Made by a program: the position numbers and the translations under genes. From the NCBI GenBank assembly GCA_017642935.1, contig JAEPOK010000003.1:186001-250000 (forward strand): a stretch of DNA of 64,000 nucleotides, written 5' to 3'. Of this stretch, positions 62,118 to 64,000 are shown in pieces. Under the pieces are notes generated by a model, which ran no database searches, had not been told where the DNA came from, and saw nothing but the letters and a program-made list of their open reading frames with translations. Position 1 is the stretch's first letter. Every line of letters starts with the position of its first letter. The DNA comes from Hyphomicrobiales bacterium (GTDB taxonomy: Bacteria; Pseudomonadota; Alphaproteobacteria; Rhizobiales; MH13).

Positions 62118-62795
62118 CTATCGTTCGGCGCGTTCAACTTCCAGGAATTCAATCAAAGACCGACTGGCGCCCAGAATGTGGTCGCGGGTGCGTGCCGCCG
62201 CTTCGGCGCTGTCTCGGTTGATCGCGGCGTCCAATATACCGGCATGTTCGCGGCGCGCGCGTTCGATACCCGATGTCAGAACCAGTTGCGCGCGCAGATA
62301 GCGGCTAACGCTGTCCAAAGCGTTGGCGATGATCTGCAGATGGTACGGCTTCTTGCAGTCCTTGTAGAGCGTGTAGTGGAACTGACGATTGAGCGCGCCC
62401 CAGCGGCTGCTATCGGTCTCGCGCGCGAACTCCTCAGCGAAGTTCTTTGCCTCGTCCAACGTTTGGTCGGTGATCTGATCGACCGCCTGGCGGATCACTT
62501 CGCCCTCCAACAGCGCGCGGAACTCAAACAGCTCTGAAATCTCATCGAGCGACAGGGAGCTGACCACCGCGCCCTTGTAGCGTTGATTGGTGATGAGACC
62601 CTGTTCTTCCAACCGCGCCAAAGCTTCGCGCACCGGGATACGGCTGACATTGAACATGGTGGCGATCTGATCCTGGCGCAGTAGGTCGCCATCCTTCAGC
62701 GTTCCTTCGACAATGGCCTCGCGCAAGGCATCAAAGATCACATCGGCAGAAGAGGATGCAGCGCCAAGATCGACGGTTTTCAGGTTCAACGACAT
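62118..62795 (-). CDS. GntR-family regulator with FCD ligand domain
   Basis: A 225-residue regulator. Winged helix-turn-helix at about 15-80, with 'MFNVSRIPVREALARLEEQG' as the recognition helix region. The FCD all-helical domain spans about 90-215, with metal-ligand-like residues in 'LNRQFHYTLY' and 'RREHAGILDA'. Such regulators sense organic or amino acids. Divergent from an amino-acid ABC operon; a strong inverted repeat lies in the intergenic region. Its stop faces that of tetR across 37 bp. Confidence 0.92.
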   Translation of the reverse strand: MSLNLKTVDLGAASSSADVIFDALREAIVEGTLKDGDLLRQDQIATMFNVSRIPVREALARLEEQGLITNQRYKGAVVSSLSLDEISELFEFRALLEGEVIRQAVDQITDQTLDEAKNFAEEFARETDSSRWGALNRQFHYTLYKDCKKPYHLQIIANALDSVSRYLRAQLVLTSGIERARREHAGILDAAINRDSAEAAARTRDHILGASRSLIEFLEVERAER

Positions 62796-62892
62796 GGTTC
62801 TTGTTGTCTCGATTGGTGTCCAAGGCCGGGTGCTTGACCGCTAAGGCAAGCTGGCTTTCACGCCGGTGTGTAGCGTGCCGAATTTCTTCATT

Positions 62893-62925
62893 ATAGCATA
62901 TTGTAGATTGTATCCAATATGCTAT
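62893..62925. promoter_or_regulatory. Candidate operator of the GntR/FCD regulator
   Basis: ATAGCATATT (62893-62902) and AATATGCTAT (62916-62925) form a perfect 10-bp inverted repeat with a 13-bp spacer. Inside it, TTGTA and ATTG..CAAT elements recall FCD-type operators. It lies upstream of both the GntR gene (leftward) and the binding-protein gene (rightward), where binding would control both. Confidence 0.7.
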
Positions 62926-62982
62926 CGTCAAGCAGCGCCGACCGCACAAAGCGGCAGCGCCAAAGACAAAGGAGTTGAGGGA

Positions 62983-63786
62983 ATGAGAAATTTGGTATTG
63001 GCCGCCGCAGGGGTTGCTGTCGCACTCGCCGCCGCGCCGGCATCTGCAGATACGCTTGACGATGTCATCGATCGCGGCGTGCTGCGCTGCGGTGTTGTGC
63101 TGGACTTTCCGCCGATCGGCTTTCGCGATTCAAACAACGAACCTGCTGGATTCGACGTCGACTACTGCGCAGATCTCGCCGCTGCGCTTGATGTCGAGCA
63201 CGAAATTATGCCGCTGACCTGGGCGGAGCGTCTGCCGGTCATCGTCACAGGACGCGCCGATGTTGTTTTTGGCGCAACGTCCGACACGCTCGAGCGTGCG
63301 CGCACGGTCGGTTTCACGATCCCGTATGCAATTTATTATGCCCAGGGCGTTGTCGGGGTCGACAGTGGTATCGAGACCTTTGAAGACATTCGCGGCAAGC
63401 GCGTTGCAGCAGCCGTTGGCACGGTGCCTGAACAAGAGTGGCTGGAGATTGCTGCGGAGTGGGGCGAAGAAGACCTTTACCAGGGCTATCAGTCGGAGAA
63501 CGAAGTGTTCCTGGCTGTCGCGCAAGGGCGCGCTGATATCGGTATCACGACCAACACAGCCGTTCTGCCGATTACGCAGCAGTACGACACCGTGATCCCC
63601 GGCCCGCGCATGCCTTGGACGACCGACTACACATCTGTTGTGGCCGAACGCACGGACGTTAGCTGGCTGAACTATCTCAACCTGTTTGTGACCCACCAGG
63701 TCCGGTCGGGTCGCTACCAGGAACTCTGGGGCCAGTATGTCGGTGGCGAAGCACCGGAGCTGCGCATTCCGGGCGTCATGTACTAA
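62983..63786 (+). CDS. Amino-acid ABC transporter, periplasmic binding protein (family 3)
   Basis: A 267-residue secreted protein with signal peptide (cleavage after ASA near residue 22). 'LDDVIDRGVLRCGVVLDFPPIGFRD' opens the mature protein as in family 3 binding proteins. 'PAGFDVDYCADLAAALDVE' and 'GRADVVFGATSDTLERAR' hold the usual ligand-contact residues, including the arginine that grips the amino-acid carboxylate region. AAGGAG and GAGGG precede ATG 62983. The ligand is a polar amino acid or an analogue. Confidence 0.9.
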   Translation: MRNLVLAAAGVAVALAAAPASADTLDDVIDRGVLRCGVVLDFPPIGFRDSNNEPAGFDVDYCADLAAALDVEHEIMPLTWAERLPVIVTGRADVVFGATSDTLERARTVGFTIPYAIYYAQGVVGVDSGIETFEDIRGKRVAAAVGTVPEQEWLEIAAEWGEEDLYQGYQSENEVFLAVAQGRADIGITTNTAVLPITQQYDTVIPGPRMPWTTDYTSVVAERTDVSWLNYLNLFVTHQVRSGRYQELWGQYVGGEAPELRIPGVMY

Positions 63787-63806
63787 GCTTCTCGCACTCT
63801 TGATGA

Positions 63807-63839
63807 GGCCTCTCCCACGCCGCTCGCGCGGGAGAGGCC
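63807..63839 (+). other. Hairpin that buries the permease ribosome-binding site
   Basis: GGCCTCTCCC (63807-63816) pairs perfectly with GGGAGAGGCC (63830-63839) around a 13-nt loop. The 3' arm contains GGAGAGG, the only ribosome-binding-like sequence before the permease. The stem would therefore restrict permease translation as well as protect the binding-protein message. Confidence 0.65.
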
Positions 63840-63854
63840 GAGATTGTCTGGCTC

Positions 63855-64000
63855 GTGTTTGATTACAATTTCCATTGGCGTCCGGTTTTCCGCGACCTGC
63901 CTGACCTGATTGCGGCAAGCCTGGTCACGCTTCAGGTGGCCGCGCTCGCTATGATCCTGGGCGTGATTATCGGACTGGGGCTCGCTCTCATCCGAATGCA
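63855..64000 (+). CDS. Amino-acid ABC transporter permease, 5' part only (runs off the window)
   Basis: An open frame that continues past the right edge. From GTG 63855 it reads a short cytoplasmic start (FDYNFHWRPVFRDLPDLI) and then the first membrane helix ('LVTLQVAALAMILGVIIGLG'), typical of HisM/GlnP-type polar amino-acid permeases. An ATT codon at 63843, nearer the buried ribosome-binding site, could also be the start; no ATG is available. It belongs to the operon of the binding protein upstream. Confidence 0.8.
   Translation, partial: MFDYNFHWRPVFRDLPDLIAASLVTLQVAALAMILGVIIGLGLALIRM

Noticed and set aside
1-64000. CRISPR arrays, insertion sequences, prophage or integrase genes
   Set aside because: I saw no regularly spaced repeats, transposase, integrase or phage structural genes on either strand.

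Overview
The window is a single, gene-dense stretch of high-GC chromosome from an alphaproteobacterium, most likely of the order Hyphomicrobiales (Rhizobiales). I infer this from the housekeeping block rpmH-rnpA-yidC-engB ... argB-HAD phosphatase-dapD-DUF805-dapE ... truA/fmt, from frequent GTG and TTG starts, and from the number of ABC uptake systems. I see no phage, insertion sequence, CRISPR array or rRNA.

Layout. 0.3-2.1 kb: an AsmA-like envelope protein. 2.1-12.9 kb: a polyamine locus of two divergent operons. The leftward operon is a glutamine-synthetase-like gamma-glutamylputrescine synthetase, the putrescine transporter PotFGHI, and an agmatinase-family ureohydrolase between the two permease genes. 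The rightward operon is a second PuuA-like ligase, a putrescine:pyruvate-type aminotransferase and a PuuB-like oxidase. 13.1-15.3 kb: a PAS-PAS-GGDEF-EAL protein. 15.4-20 kb: a XylFHG-type sugar transporter divergent from a ROK regulator. 20-22.8 kb: a secreted FG-GAP/ASPIC protein, coupled to the ROK gene, converging on a MauG-like di-heme protein. 23-27.2 kb: tRNA-Arg(ACG), an orphan histidine kinase, a MerA/Lpd-like flavoprotein and a TVP38 membrane protein. 27.4-36.7 kb: the conserved core block, with a DCC/DUF4166 pair facing it. 36.8-42.4 kb: an accessory stretch (Acg-like nitroreductase, cobalamin-type radical SAM protein, a highly structured non-coding gap, beta-lactamase-fold hydrolase, CPBP protease). 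42.5-47.1 kb: translation genes truA, fmt and pheT, then tRNA-Ser(GGA). 47.1-56.9 kb: an Old Yellow Enzyme, then a Dpp-type peptide ABC operon running into an M24 peptidase, an XRE-cupin regulator and a GST. 56.9-62.1 kb: an RND efflux pump and adaptor with a small DoxX-like protein, divergent from a TetR regulator with twin operators. 62.1-64 kb: a GntR/FCD regulator divergent from an amino-acid ABC operon cut by the window edge.

The main theme is scavenging of nitrogenous and carbon compounds: four ABC uptake systems, each beside catabolic genes or a regulator. All four binding-protein genes are followed at once by a GC-rich hairpin. The most unusual sequence signals are a diverged duplicate of the first 18 codons of truA in the fmt-truA junction, an rnpA frame that stays open through the whole of rpmH (recalling Thermus), the ASPIC/MauG-like pair, and a 570-bp gap packed with inverted repeats.
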